A stretch of DNA of 64,000 nt from Apiotrichum sp. Y4204. Its lineage: Eukaryota > Basidiomycota > Tremellomycetes > Trichosporonales > Trichosporonaceae. The translations under genes were made by a program, and so were the position numbers. The DNA lies in contig JAMYHL010000099.1 of NCBI GenBank assembly GCA_025531455.1, positions 51,319-115,318 on the forward strand, given 5' to 3'. Shown piece by piece: positions 1 through 10,899 of the stretch. Every line of letters begins with the position of its first letter. Positions within the stretch are counted from its first letter, which is position 1. The notes under the pieces were generated by a model. The model saw only the letters and a program-made list of their open reading frames with translations. It was not told the origin of the DNA and ran no database searches.

Positions 1-454
1 CATCCGGTGCCTCCACGTCCACTGGTTTCTGGCCTGCCTCTCCGTCCATTTGGTCGTCCTCGTCCAGATTGACTGCCACTCCAAAGAGCATGGGCCGAAA
101 CGGCGTAAACCTCGTCGCGGGTAGTGATGGTGCCGACGGGGGGGTATCGGGCGGCGCATGGTGATCCAGTTTGCTCTTGCTCGAGCCGGGCATGGAGATA
201 GCGGAGAGAAACTCGGCATCGCTCGAGTTCTTGTTGCTCTTTGAAACGTCATCTTCGCTCTCAGCTATCCCCGTAAGATCGATTGGGTCCGTTGGTGATG
301 TGGTGTTGTTACGCGCGCGACGCGTTCCCGGGGTCGTGGCTCGAGAAGTGACGCGTGAACTGTCGCGAGAGAGCGGGGCCGATTGTGTCCCATTCTTCGA
401 CGCGTTCTTTTGCGCTGCTTTTGCTAACTTTAGCGCTTTTTTAACCCTCGTCAT
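1..454 (-). CDS. Unrecognised protein, N-terminal fragment cut by window edge
   Basis: The minus strand is open for 151 codons from an ATG at 454 down to the window edge, with no in-frame stop, so the gene continues outside. The fragment begins MTRVKKALKLAKAAQKNASK and is lysine-rich at first. It then becomes a Ser/Thr/Pro-rich, charged and probably disordered segment with acidic runs (AESEDDVS, NLDEDDQMDG). No domain is visible and I do not recognise the family. The basic start followed by Ser/Pro-rich text would fit a nuclear protein, but that is a guess. It is divergent from the isoleucyl-tRNA synthetase gene, with about 0.9 kb of shared upstream DNA. An additional upstream exon cannot be excluded. 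Confidence 0.6.
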   Translation of the reverse strand, partial: MTRVKKALKLAKAAQKNASKNGTQSAPLSRDSSRVTSRATTPGTRRARNNTTSPTDPIDLTGIAESEDDVSKSNKNSSDAEFLSAISMPGSSKSKLDHHAPPDTPPSAPSLPATRFTPFRPMLFGVAVNLDEDDQMDGEAGQKPVDVEAPD

Positions 455-1363
455 GATGAGAACGATGTGGAACGAGGAGTGATGTCGAGGGCCACACAAG
501 AGGGCATATAGTGTAGTTTTGGCTGTGGTTTTTAAAACGTTTGCTGACCGAAATCTTGTTTGAACCTCCACCAAGGGCCCGTGGCCAGTGGCCAGTGGCA
601 AGTGGCAAGTGGATGGATGGATGGGTGGGTGGGTGGCGGCACCGGAAGCATACAGTCAGCTCCATCAGCTCCATCAGCTCCAAGCTCCATCAGCTGCGGA
701 AGGCGCTGGGGCACGATTCGCAAACACGCGATATGCATGCAGACTACACGCAATTGGGGCATGAGGCAGGAGGCATCACGTGAGCACGCCCAGCCACATG
801 TTCGAGTCGTTCCTCCTCGTGGCCTAGTGAGCTAGTGAACTGGTTCCTTTTTTTTTTTTTTTTTTTTTTTTTGCCATACTCTCAGTCCACTCTCCGCTCT
901 GGCCGCTCTCCCGCTCTCCGTCCAGCTCGCCCGACTCCTCCAGCAAAGCTCGTCCCCCACATTGTCCTCGGAATCCCCGTCCAGGCTGCCCCGCAGCCTC
1001 TGGTCGCGTCGGCTGTCCAATACGTCCGTCCTTCTACTCCCTGCTCCTACCTCCCTTCCTGGCATTACCCCTTCCCGCACCCCTGCTTCTCGTCGCCCAC
1101 AGTAGCAACGAGCAAGGAGCGCTTTGCGTGCTCTCACATCTCCATCTCTCCCCATCTCTTAAAACGAGAGCGAAAGAGTCGACTGCCCGATCAACACAGC
1201 CCGGAGCACTCATAGCGCCAACTTTTTTTTTTTTGCCCGAGTCGACTTTTGATTTTGTCATCATCGACTCTTTCCCCGCCGCCGGTGGTCGTGCTGCTCG
1301 TTATATAGACGAACGCTGATCGCCACTTGTCCTGCCCTCTGTTTAATTCCTAGACTAGCCATC
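455..1363. promoter_or_regulatory. Shared divergent upstream region with microsatellites
   Basis: This is the gene-free stretch between the left-edge gene and the isoleucyl-tRNA synthetase start. It holds a degenerate TGGCAAG/TGGA/TGGG microsatellite at about 583-637, a CTCCATCAG short repeat at about 659-694, and a run of 25 T at 848-872. Pyrimidine-rich leader-like text follows on the plus strand, consistent with the synthetase promoter and 5' leader. Short open frames here have repeat-like composition and I do not believe they are genes. Confidence 0.5.
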
Positions 1364-4300
1364 ATGTCGTTCAAAACCCACGACCGTGAGTTACTCGCAA
1401 CCCTTGGTAGATCGCGCCCCGAGTCCGTCTCACTAAGCCGTCACTCTTGATCCCTTGCAGGCTCTTATCACATGTGTTCCATCACCAGTCGCTGACACTC
1501 ATTTTAGCGTCCAAGTCGATTCATATCCCCACTGCCGAGCACAACGTGCTTGATTTTTGGCGAGCCATTGACGCGTTCCATACGCAGCAGAAGCTCTCCG
1601 AGGGTCGCCCCGAGTTCTCGTTTTACGATGGTCCTCCGTTTGCGACTGGCCTTCCCCATTACGGGCACATCCTTGCCGGAACCATCAAGGTGAGTAAAAC
1701 TGGTACTTACTATTTCTGACTGGGCGTTTTGTTAACCCACAGGACATTGTTACTCGCCATGCTCACGCCACCGGCCACCACGTTGAGCGCCGCTTTGGTT
1801 GGGACACCCACGGCCTCCCTGTCGAGCACGAGATTGACAAAAAGCTTGGCATCTCGGGCAAGGAGGACGTTATGAAGATGGGTATTGACAAGTACAACGC
1901 GGCGTGCCGTGAGATTGTCATGCGTTATTCCGAGGAGTGGAAGGCAACCGTGGAGCGTGTCGGTCGCTGGATCGACTTTGACACGGGCTACAAGACTCTG
2001 GACCCTACCTTCATGGAGTCGGTCTGGTGGGTTTTCGGCCAGCTTTGGGAGAAGGACCAGGTTTACCGGGGCCTCCGCGTTATGCCCTACTCGACTGGCT
2101 GCACCACTCCCCTCTCCAACTTCGAGGCTGGTGAGGACTACCGTATGGTTTCCGACCCGGCCGTGACTGTCTCGTTCCCGCTTGTCGACGACCCTACCAC
2201 CTCGCTTCTCGCTTGGACGACCACCCCCTACACTCTTCCCTCCAACCTTGCCCTCTGTGTTCACCCCGACTTCACCTACATCAAGATCCACGATGTTGAG
2301 CGCAATCAGAACTTCATTCTGCTTGAGGGCCTCCTCGGCACGGTTTACAAGGAGTACGCAAACGGCAAGAAGCCTGACGCTAAGAAGGAGCCTAAGTTCA
2401 AGAAGGTTGGCTCGTTCCTTGGAAAGGACATGGTTGGCTGGCGCTACACTCCCATCTTTGACTACTTCACCGAGCAGTACGAGGACCGTGCTTTCCGCGT
2501 CATTGCCGACACCTACGTTACAGACCAGTCCGGTACTGGTATTGTTCACCAGGCTCCTGCCTTTGGTGAGGACGACCACCGCATTGCTGTTTTGCACAAG
2601 ATCGTGCGCGAGGATGAGATCCCTCCTTGCCCCGTCAACGAGTCTGGCAAGTTCACCGATGAGGTCCCCGACTACAAGGGCGTCTACATCAAGGAGGCCG
2701 ACGGACAGATTATCAAGGACCTGAACAAGAAGGGCCGTCTCATTGTCCGTTCCGACATCATGCACTCGTACCCCTTCTGCTGGAGGTCCGGAACTCCACT
2801 CATCTACCGCGCTGTCCCCGTTTGGTTCGTCCGCGTCGCTCAAATCTCGGACCGCCTCGTCGCCAACAATGAGAAGACCCGCTGGGTGCCTCCTCATGTC
2901 GGTGAAGGTCGCTTCGGTGGATGGCTGAAGAACGCCCGTGACTGGAACATTTCGCGTAACCGTTACTGGGGTACCCCCATCCCCCTCTGGGCGTCTGAGG
3001 ACATGGAGGAGGTCGTCTGCGTGTCGTCTGTCGCGCAGCTTGAGGAGCTCTCTGGCGTCAAGGGCATCAAGGACCTGCATCGCGAGTCGATTGACCACAT
3101 CACCATCCCCTCCAAAAAGGGCAAGGGTGACCTCAAGCGTATTGAGGAAGTCTTCGACTGCTGGTTCGAGTCGGGCTCCATGCCTTATGCCCAGGCGCAC
3201 TACCCCTTCGAGAACCAGGAGCTGTTCAAGCGGACTTACCCTGCCGACTTCGTGTCTGAGGGTATCGACCAGACCCGCGGTTGGTTCTACACTCTCCTCG
3301 TCCTTGGCACCCAGCTCTTCGACACTGCGCCGTGGAAGAACCTTATCGTCACTGGCCTCGTTCTCGCTGCCGATGGCAAGAAAATGTCCAAGAAGCTTAA
3401 GAACTACCCCGACCCCATCGAGCTCGTCGAGAAGTACGGTGCCGACTCCGTCCGCCTGTTCCTGATCAACTCGCCCGTGGTTCGCGGTGACAACCTTCGT
3501 TTCCGTGAGGAGGGTGTGCGCGATGTTCTCTCCAACGTCATTCTGAAATGGATCAACTCGCTCAACTTCTACCTCAACCAGGTTGAGCTCTTCAACCAGG
3601 CCAACGGCACCAAGTTCATGTACGACCACGATGCGCCCAAGTCGACCAATGTCTTTGACCGCTGGATCCTCGCTCGTTGCCAGTCGCTCATTCAACTTGT
3701 CAACCAGGAGATGGATGCGTACCGCCTCTACACTGTTATTCCCCGCCTTCTCGACCTTATTGCCGACCTCACCAACTGGTACATCCGTTTCAACCGTCGA
3801 CGTCTCAAGGGCGAGAACGGTGTCGAGGACACGAAGGCCGCGCTTAACTCGCTGTATGAGACCCTTTACACTCTGTCACTCACCATGTCGTCGTTCACCC
3901 CCTTCACTTGTGAGATGGTCTACCAGAGCCTCCGGGCGACCACACCGGAACCCAAGGACGGTGCCGATGTCCGTTCCGTCCACTTCTTGCTTCTTCCCAA
4001 GGTTCGCGAGGAGTACTTTGACACTGTCATCGAGCGCCAGGTGCAGCGTCTCAAGACGGTGATCGAGTTGGGCCGTATCATCCGTGACAAGCGCACCCTC
4101 AAGGTTAAGATGCCGCTGAAGGAGCTTGTTCTCTTCCACCATGACCAGCAATACCTGGACGACGTCAAGTCGCTCGAGGCCTATGTTCTTGCTGAGCTCA
4201 ACGTCGCTGAGATCGTCTACACCAAGGATGAGTCTGCCACTGGTATCAAGTACAAGGCGACCGCCGACTGGCCCGTTCTCGGTCGCAAGCTCCGCAAGGA

Positions 4301-4823
4301 CTTGGGCAAGGTCAAGTCGCACCTCCCGAAGATGTCTTCGGACGAGTGCAAGTCTTATGTCTCGACCGGTAAGGTCGTGCTGAACGGCGTTGAGCTTGTT
4401 GAGGGCGATCTGGTCGTTACCCGCTATGTCGAGCTCGAGGGCGAGCGCGCACAGTCGTACGAGACTGCGACTGACGGTGACGCCACCATCCTCCTCGACT
4501 GCAGGAGGCATGACGACCTCGAGCACATTGCCCTTATCCGTGCGCTCACCTCGCGTGTCAACAAGCTTCGCAAGTCCGCAGGTCTCGTCCCCACCGACCG
4601 CGTCGACGTCTTCTACGCTTATGACAACGGCGAGACCGACGCTCTCGCCCCGGCCATCGCGACATCGACTGATATCCTTCAGTCTCAGATCTACGCCATC
4701 CCGGTTGAGATCGCGCAGCTGCCGGAGGGCCGCAAGGTCTACGCTACCGAGGTTCGCGAAAAGGAGATTGGTGACGAGGACCGCGCGGAGCGCTTCGTGC
4801 TCACCCTCGCCGAGCGTCCCTAA
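1364..4823 (+). CDS. ILS1: Cytosolic isoleucyl-tRNA synthetase
   Basis: Charges tRNA-Ile in the cytosol (class I aminoacyl-tRNA synthetase). I assembled three exons: 1364-1385, 1508-1689 and 1743-4823, giving 1094 residues, the usual size for fungal cytosolic IleRS. The first intron uses the acceptor at 1506-1507, because the nearer acceptor at 1460 leads to an early stop. The HIGH-type ATP-binding motif is HYGH at residues 58-61 inside [11 protein letters not shown]. The KMSKS-type loop is KMSKK at about 615-619. A CP1 editing domain lies between them ([18 protein letters not shown]). The start, MSFKTHDPSKSI, resembles other fungal cytosolic enzymes and shows no mitochondrial leader. Codon use is strongly biased, as expected for high expression. 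The call is firm; the short first exon is the only inferred part. Confidence 0.97.
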
Positions 4824-5185
4824 TCAACGCGAAGCTGGCGTCTTTCAACTTAGAGCACAAGGGTAGTAGTGGCCATTAGCATTACTTTAGTCTGGTCCAC
4901 TGTGGTTCCATATTTCACATGCATTTTCTGCGTCTACAAACGCGTTCTGGCGCAAGTTGTTTGGGGGATTTTCCTTCCTGATAGGTAATACCTAAATAAT
5001 ATACAGTACAAAGGACGAAGGCGGGCGGAAGACGACCAGCATATCTCTGCCAAGATGCAGGGCTCGGCGATGGAACGAGTTGAGAGCCAACAATTTACTG
5101 CTTGGGAGGAGTCGGTGGATACATAGTGATGATAGAATCGTTTGTGGAGTGGTTGTACAGGACGAGGATGAATGACATTACAAGA
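4824..5185. other. Convergent 3' intergenic region
   Basis: Gap between the stop codons of the isoleucyl-tRNA synthetase and YAP1-like genes. It presumably contains both 3' untranslated regions. An AT-rich patch lies around 4980-5005. I see no gene or repeat in it. Confidence 0.5.
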
Positions 5186-7407
5186 CTAGAAGCCTCCGCC
5201 GTTGGCTTGAACGTAGGCAGCATTCAAGCGGGCTTGACATTCGGCCGGGTCGTGGTACTTCTTGGTCTTGCAGTCCTCTACCCCTTGCAATGGGCCGTCT
5301 TCGTGGGTGGGTTGAAGGGGCTGAGAAGCGTCTCGCGATCCAAAACGGCTCGTGCCACTCTTCTCGCGAGATTTCACGACATGCTCGACGTCCTGATAGC
5401 TCATGTACCGCTTGCCGTCCTTACACGTAGCCTTGGCCTTCATCTGGTCACACAGATCGTCGATGAGCAAATCGCCAGGTTCCGCCGTGTTGTGCATGCC
5501 CATCTTGGTCCACACCTCCGATGGACGCATGACTCGTCCATCGTTGCCAAGAACATGAATGACCTTAGAGCCGTTGCACAGAGACTCTTGTTGGGCTCCT
5601 GCGGGCGAGCCCTCGGTCTGCGGCGACGTGACACTGGTGCCCGCAGTGGACTGTGGCGTGGCGGAATTGGAAAGTGACCGCATCGGCGAGGGCGACATGT
5701 TGAGGTAGTTGGTGGGACTGAATGAAGAGTTGGGAAGATTAAACGCTGATGTCGGGGACATTGTGCCACCCTGAGCACTGATGAGGGCCTCGATTTGGCG
5801 CGAAAATAAGTCGTCCTCAACGGCTCCCGACACATCTGCCTCATTCACGTTCGCGCCACTGAGAGAGGCAAGGAACTCGTTGACAGAATTGTCGGTAATG
5901 TTACTCCATGGAGCCTGGCTTGCCAGTGAGGTGTTCATCTGCGATGCAGACGAGTTCTGTTGGGCGTAACTCGGCGCGAATCCTGAGAGACCAGTGGAGG
6001 CGTTGGGGTTCATCGAGTCAGTGGTCGGCTCACGGTACGCGGTCGACTCGAACAGTTTGGCGAGGGCATTGGACGTGGAGTCGGCAACAGATGTGAGGCC
6101 GGAATGAGAGCCGATAAATGTATATGGCGTCTGGAACTTCGGAGTCGACGGCAGGGGCTGAGGAGCCGGAGCAGTTGGCGCCGTAAGTCCCGGGACATTG
6201 AGACCGGATGACGTGTAACTGGTGGCATTTGCCGCATTGGCCAAAACAGCATCAATTCCGTTCGGGTACAGGCTGCGGAAGAGTGCCTCGACATCCTCCT
6301 TGTTCGTTGCGCTCATTGACGATGGCGGCGAAAGCGTATCGCTTGGGCTGGAGTTGACTTGGTTCGAGCCATTCTGAAGAATCGGTGTCGGGGCAGTCGA
6401 CTGCATCCCACCAAAGAGGGTAGGCATTGCGCTACGCTCAGAAGTTGAGCTGGGACTTTGTCCATTCATGGAGACGAGTGAGTCAGGGGTGTGATCGGAG
6501 CCAATCGATGAGCGGTGGACTGGCGACGGGTCATTAATGCTCCGAAGGGTGTCGTTGACGCTTTGCGGCGGAGATGGGGGTTTCGGGACCTGGGTCTGCG
6601 GTTTGAAACTGTTGAAGCTCGACCAGTCGATACCCGAGGCAACGGACCCGTTGTTGGCAACTGGGGTTTGCTGTCCACTGGCCGCGGTCACTCCATTAGG
6701 TGGCGGCATGGAGAAAGTAAAGTTGGCCTGCTTAAGTGCCATGTTCTCCTCTTGCAACCGGCGAAGGATGCCTCGTAGGTTCTCGTTTTCCACTGAGGCG
6801 CCGAACGATTTGGCCTCGAGTTCGGCGACTTTCTGTTCGAGCTGAACCGATGAGTCGTTTGTACTGGAACGGTAGGACAGGAATACTTACGTCGCGGACT
6901 TTCGCCTCACGTCGCTCGCGGAAGGCTTTTTGGGCAGCGCGGTTTTGCTCTTTGCGTCGCTGAGCCTTCGTCATGTTGTCCTTGCCCTTCTCGCCCCCTT
7001 TATTAGCTGCCTTGCGCCCAGCCTTCTTGGGTTCATTGTTATGCTGTCGCTTATCTTCGTGGCCAGCCTCAGAGCCAGAGTCTAGAAAGTGTTAGCAATC
7101 AAGTCGCGGTACATCAGTTACTGTACGAACCGTCATCATCCTCTTCGTCCGCGTGGTCGGGGACTTCGTCATGGGCCTTACGTTTATGATTGACTGTTGG
7201 CGCTTCCTGATCACTGTCATCCGATACCATGACCTTCGCCTTGGGGTCCCCAACTGAAGAAGGAGACGACTCTTCCGGGGTGTCACGGCCTGGAACTGGA
7301 AAGAAAGCAGACGGTGGAAAGCCAGGATTGCTGCTCTTGATGTCCATCGTAAGAGAATCAAGGAAGGCGGCCGTGTTCGGCGTCAGCGCGTCCACAGGTG
7401 CCGCCAT
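5186..7407 (-). CDS. YAP1: AP-1-like bZIP transcription factor (YAP1/PAP1 type)
   Basis: Predicted oxidative-stress transcription factor. Three exons, 7407-7131, 7081-6891 and 6841-5186, join in frame to 707 residues. The basic region has the fungal AP-1 signature NRAAQKAFRERREAKVRD at the end of exon 2. Exon 3 opens directly into the leucine zipper (LEQKVAELEAK). The middle is Ser/Pro/Asn-rich. The last ~115 residues form a PAP1-type C-terminal domain with SLCNGSKV, DDLCDQMKAKATC and DVEHVV, matching the c-CRD and overlapping export signal of Yap1. All five cysteines of the protein lie in this C-terminal part, so the usual N-terminal cysteine-rich domain is missing. The frame stays open upstream of the chosen ATG to 7962. 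That extension looks like a pyrimidine-rich leader rather than protein. Confidence 0.92.
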
Positions 7408-10400
7408 TGTTGAAGGGACGGGGATGTATAGGCAGGTAGGCAAGAAGAGGTAGTGTTGCAAAGGCGGACGTGCTACGATGGTGAAGGTAGTCACGATATG
7501 AGGAGTTTGCTGGAGATCACGACACTGGCGTTCTATATGTTCGCTCAACGGAGGGAGACGGTACGGTGAAACGTCTCGAGGAGCTTGCTGCTGCGGATCA
7601 CTGTGCCAACAGGCAGGGCTGGCGAGGGGAAGAGAAGCCGTCCGCGGAGTGTGGTTGTGTAATTGATTTCCAGAATTGAGCACGATGCCGTGTCTGAGGC
7701 GCCGAGGACGATGGGAGGTTAGTCGGAGGTGAATGTCCGGAGGCGAGAAAATGCACAGGACGATGACTCCGACGGCCGGGGTGGGGTGGCGAAGGCGAGT
7801 AGGAGATGATGCAGATGGTGCAGATGTGAATAAACGTGCCAAAGCAATTGTGTGCTGAAGGAAAGGATAAAAAATACGTAGAATGTAAGTGTTACCTGCA
7901 CGGGTTGCAGGAACAGAGCGGTTGATCGTGCGTCTCAATGCCGACGAACGAGTCGATAGCAAAGGCGAGAGGCAGATGGATGGAGAAAGAGAGAAAGAGA
8001 AAGAAGGTCGAGAGGGGGAATGCCAACGAAAAACGCTAGCAAGCGAAAACCCAGAGAGCCCAGGGGCGGCAGCGGCGGCTGTGGCGACCAGCTTGGGGAT
8101 CCTGCACCAATTCTGTCCTCGATGTGCTGAGGACGCGAGGACGGAGATGAGAGGCCGCGAGCTAAAAGGAAGGGTCGGGCTGAGAGGAGTGGAGTCGGGC
8201 GGACGAGAGGACGATCACGATCAGACTGTTGGTGATCTTAGACGGAGGAGAAGGAAAAGTGCAACACCATCCACGACGAAAGAATGCAACATGATAGATA
8301 ACTCGACCCTGCTAAGAGAACATGCACCGCAGAACCGCCGCACCGAGTGCCGAGTACTGCAGCTCTGCAGCTGTGCCACTGTGCGGGGCCGGCGTAGTGT
8401 GGAGGCTGAAGAAATGACTGTACTACCTACTACTGCTGGGCATGCATTCTCGGCCTGGCTTGTCTGGCCCGATTGAGCCTGAATGAGAGTTTTGCTTACC
8501 GAGCAAGAACACCATGCCACCCTCCCCTCTTGTCCTGATATCCTGATGCGAGTCAACCGGTAAGTCTGGAGAGGGGGGGTGGTGTGGGCGGCAGGAGAGA
8601 GGAGTGGGAATGGTATCATTCTCTTCTGTGCTTAGCCTGGGCTGGCCGCGCGGGCACTCGCACTCTCTTGATCCATGATCATGGATTGAGAATCCCACAC
8701 TCACCCTGGCCAGCCTGGCCCATATCCCATGGCTCATGGCCCGAATCCCCCAAGGGCAAGCGCACAATTCGCGCACAAGCCGCAGGCCGCGCGCGGAGAG
8801 GGCAGGCCACACAATATTCCACACAGCCACACGGCCACAGGGGCAGCGCCGTATGACCACATGCTCCACTGACTGCCCGCTGGGCCGCTGCCGCGCTGCC
8901 GCCCTGCCCGCTGGCCGCTGGCTGCTGGCCGCTTCGCCGATGGGTCGAGTGTATAATCTAGGCCGAGTCATCCTTCCAAGAAAAGCTATTCCATGCTTGT
9001 ATTCGACTGATCATAAAAGGATTGAGGAACGAATGCCTCCGCCCCTGGCTGGCCATGGCTGGCGCCGGCTGGCATCGCACATCGCGCGATATCGCGCATC
9101 GCGCGCATCGTCATCATAAATCACGTGGCAGACTGTAGCCGAGCGCCGAGCGCCGACATGCGCCGACATGCACGCATGCGCCATCTCTACAGTATGTGCT
9201 CGCGCAGTGGTAAAAGCACAGAAGATTACTGCGTCCTACGTAGAAAACTACATACAAATGTGCAATGCCAAACGTCCTGTCGGACCGTAGTCCTTATACG
9301 TCCTTCAGCGCGATCAGCGCCTTGCTCTGCCTGCCCCGGGCAACCCTGCGTGCCCGCGTGATCCTGTAATCCACCGTTTGCACCCGGACAGCTTCCCGCT
9401 TCCGGATCTCTGGAAATTCGGATCCGTGAGTAACGAAAGTGAGGCATGATCTGGTACTTGGCGGCATGGCGGTAATCGGTCTCGACATGCCGCCTGAGGG
9501 ACGTATCAGATCTCAGACCTGATGCCACAACTGCGATGCACAATGGATAGAGTCTACATGAGTGGGACAGGACGTCACTGCGTCACAGCGGCACTGACCG
9601 GGATGGGGCATTTTCATGGATGTCTGGACGATCTGGACTGCCTTGTCGCTTCTACATTGCATTTATTAGCCGCACATGGGTTCCCTGCAGACTTACGGCA
9701 CACCGGTGAGCGACGTGGAGGATCTGTCTTATAGTCTTACATGCGATTCCATGCACACGATCGTATGGTAAATAGATTTGCTGACTTCTTGTTGGAATCC
9801 CCCCCCCCCGCCCGCCTTTGGCTTGGATTCAACCAGCTAGCTAGCTTGGGTTCCTGAATTGGCAATCGGGGTCATTAATATTTATGAGAGCCTGCCTATC
9901 TGCCTCACCTTTTTTTTCCCGAATCTACCTCCGCTGCTTTGCAAAGTCTCGCGGGCCCCGGATCATTTGGCTTCCCAGCTTCCCACCAACCGTATCGTGT
10001 ACCGTGTATTGTAACCACATACCACCATCCACTCTCATCTCTCCCACTCCACCCGGTCTTCCCCCCCCCCCCCCCCACCGGCTCTGTGTGGTTACGTGTT
10101 CTTCCCCCCCCCCCCCCACTCCCGCCCCGCCTCCCTTTCCTTTCTTCAGAGAGTCTACGCCTATACGCCACAGCCAAGCAGTGACACACACACACACCCA
10201 TCGGCCATCGGCCCGGGGTCCTTAATTTTCTGCCTTCTTTGTAGTCTGTGAGCCTGTGGAATTGTGGATCGAACCGCGTAACTCCGCCTGTATTGCCTTT
10301 TTTGTATTGCCTTTGTAACTGGGGGTCGTCACCAGCTCCACCAGAGCTCCAGAGCGCGCCAGGACGGCCAGAGCCCCGCTGGCCTTACTGTGGATTGTGC

Positions 10401-10899
10401 GGACGTGCGGACACCACCCACCCCATGTAGCATTGTACACCACATACTGTGGATCCTGTGTCTGTGTCCAGCCCAGCAATCGCTTTTTTTCCGTGGCCAT
10501 AACGCCACGTCACACTTCGTCGCCCTCGCTCCCTCGCTCCCTCGCTCCCCATCACCCCCCCCACCCCCCCCGGTTCCTTCGTTATCAGACTCCGCCCATA
10601 CGGATTATCTGTGCGACTGCTGTGCGGCTTGAAAGCGCGTGTGTTTTGCGACTGCGTCGTGTATACGTGACTTGCGCGCGCGCGCAGTAGACTGTGCCCA
10701 CCGCGCCGAGCCGCGAGCCCAGCCACTGTCCCCACGTCCCACCCTCACGCCCTCGCGTACCCTCGGCCATCCCCACCTCGCTCCTCGTCCCCGCACTTTT
10801 TCCTCGTTCCCTCTCCTCGGCCCTCATTGTCCGACGGACCTCCCGGCTCCAAGCCCCCCCCCCTCTCCCTCGCCTCTGGACGCGTCGTTCGCATAGATC
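7408..10899. promoter_or_regulatory. Long divergent intergenic region between YAP1 and SWI1-like genes
   Basis: About 3.5 kb with no supported gene. The part next to YAP1 (7408-about 8300) reads as a minus-strand 5' leader, and the part next to the SWI1-like gene (about 10000-10899) as a pyrimidine-rich plus-strand leader. Between them are low-complexity patches: GCC/CTGG-rich text at about 8880-8940, a palindromic GCGCGATATCGCGC core near 9084-9097, and GAGCGCC/GACATGC short repeats at about 9137-9182. Further on are a C run at about 9799-9808 and C runs at 10061-10076 and 10104-10117. Open frames of up to about 195 codons have skewed, repeat-like composition. Confidence 0.5.

Noticed and set aside
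1710..3695. 661-codon open frame on the minus strand
   Set aside because: It is antisense to isoleucyl-tRNA synthetase, with the same bias artefact and no domain.
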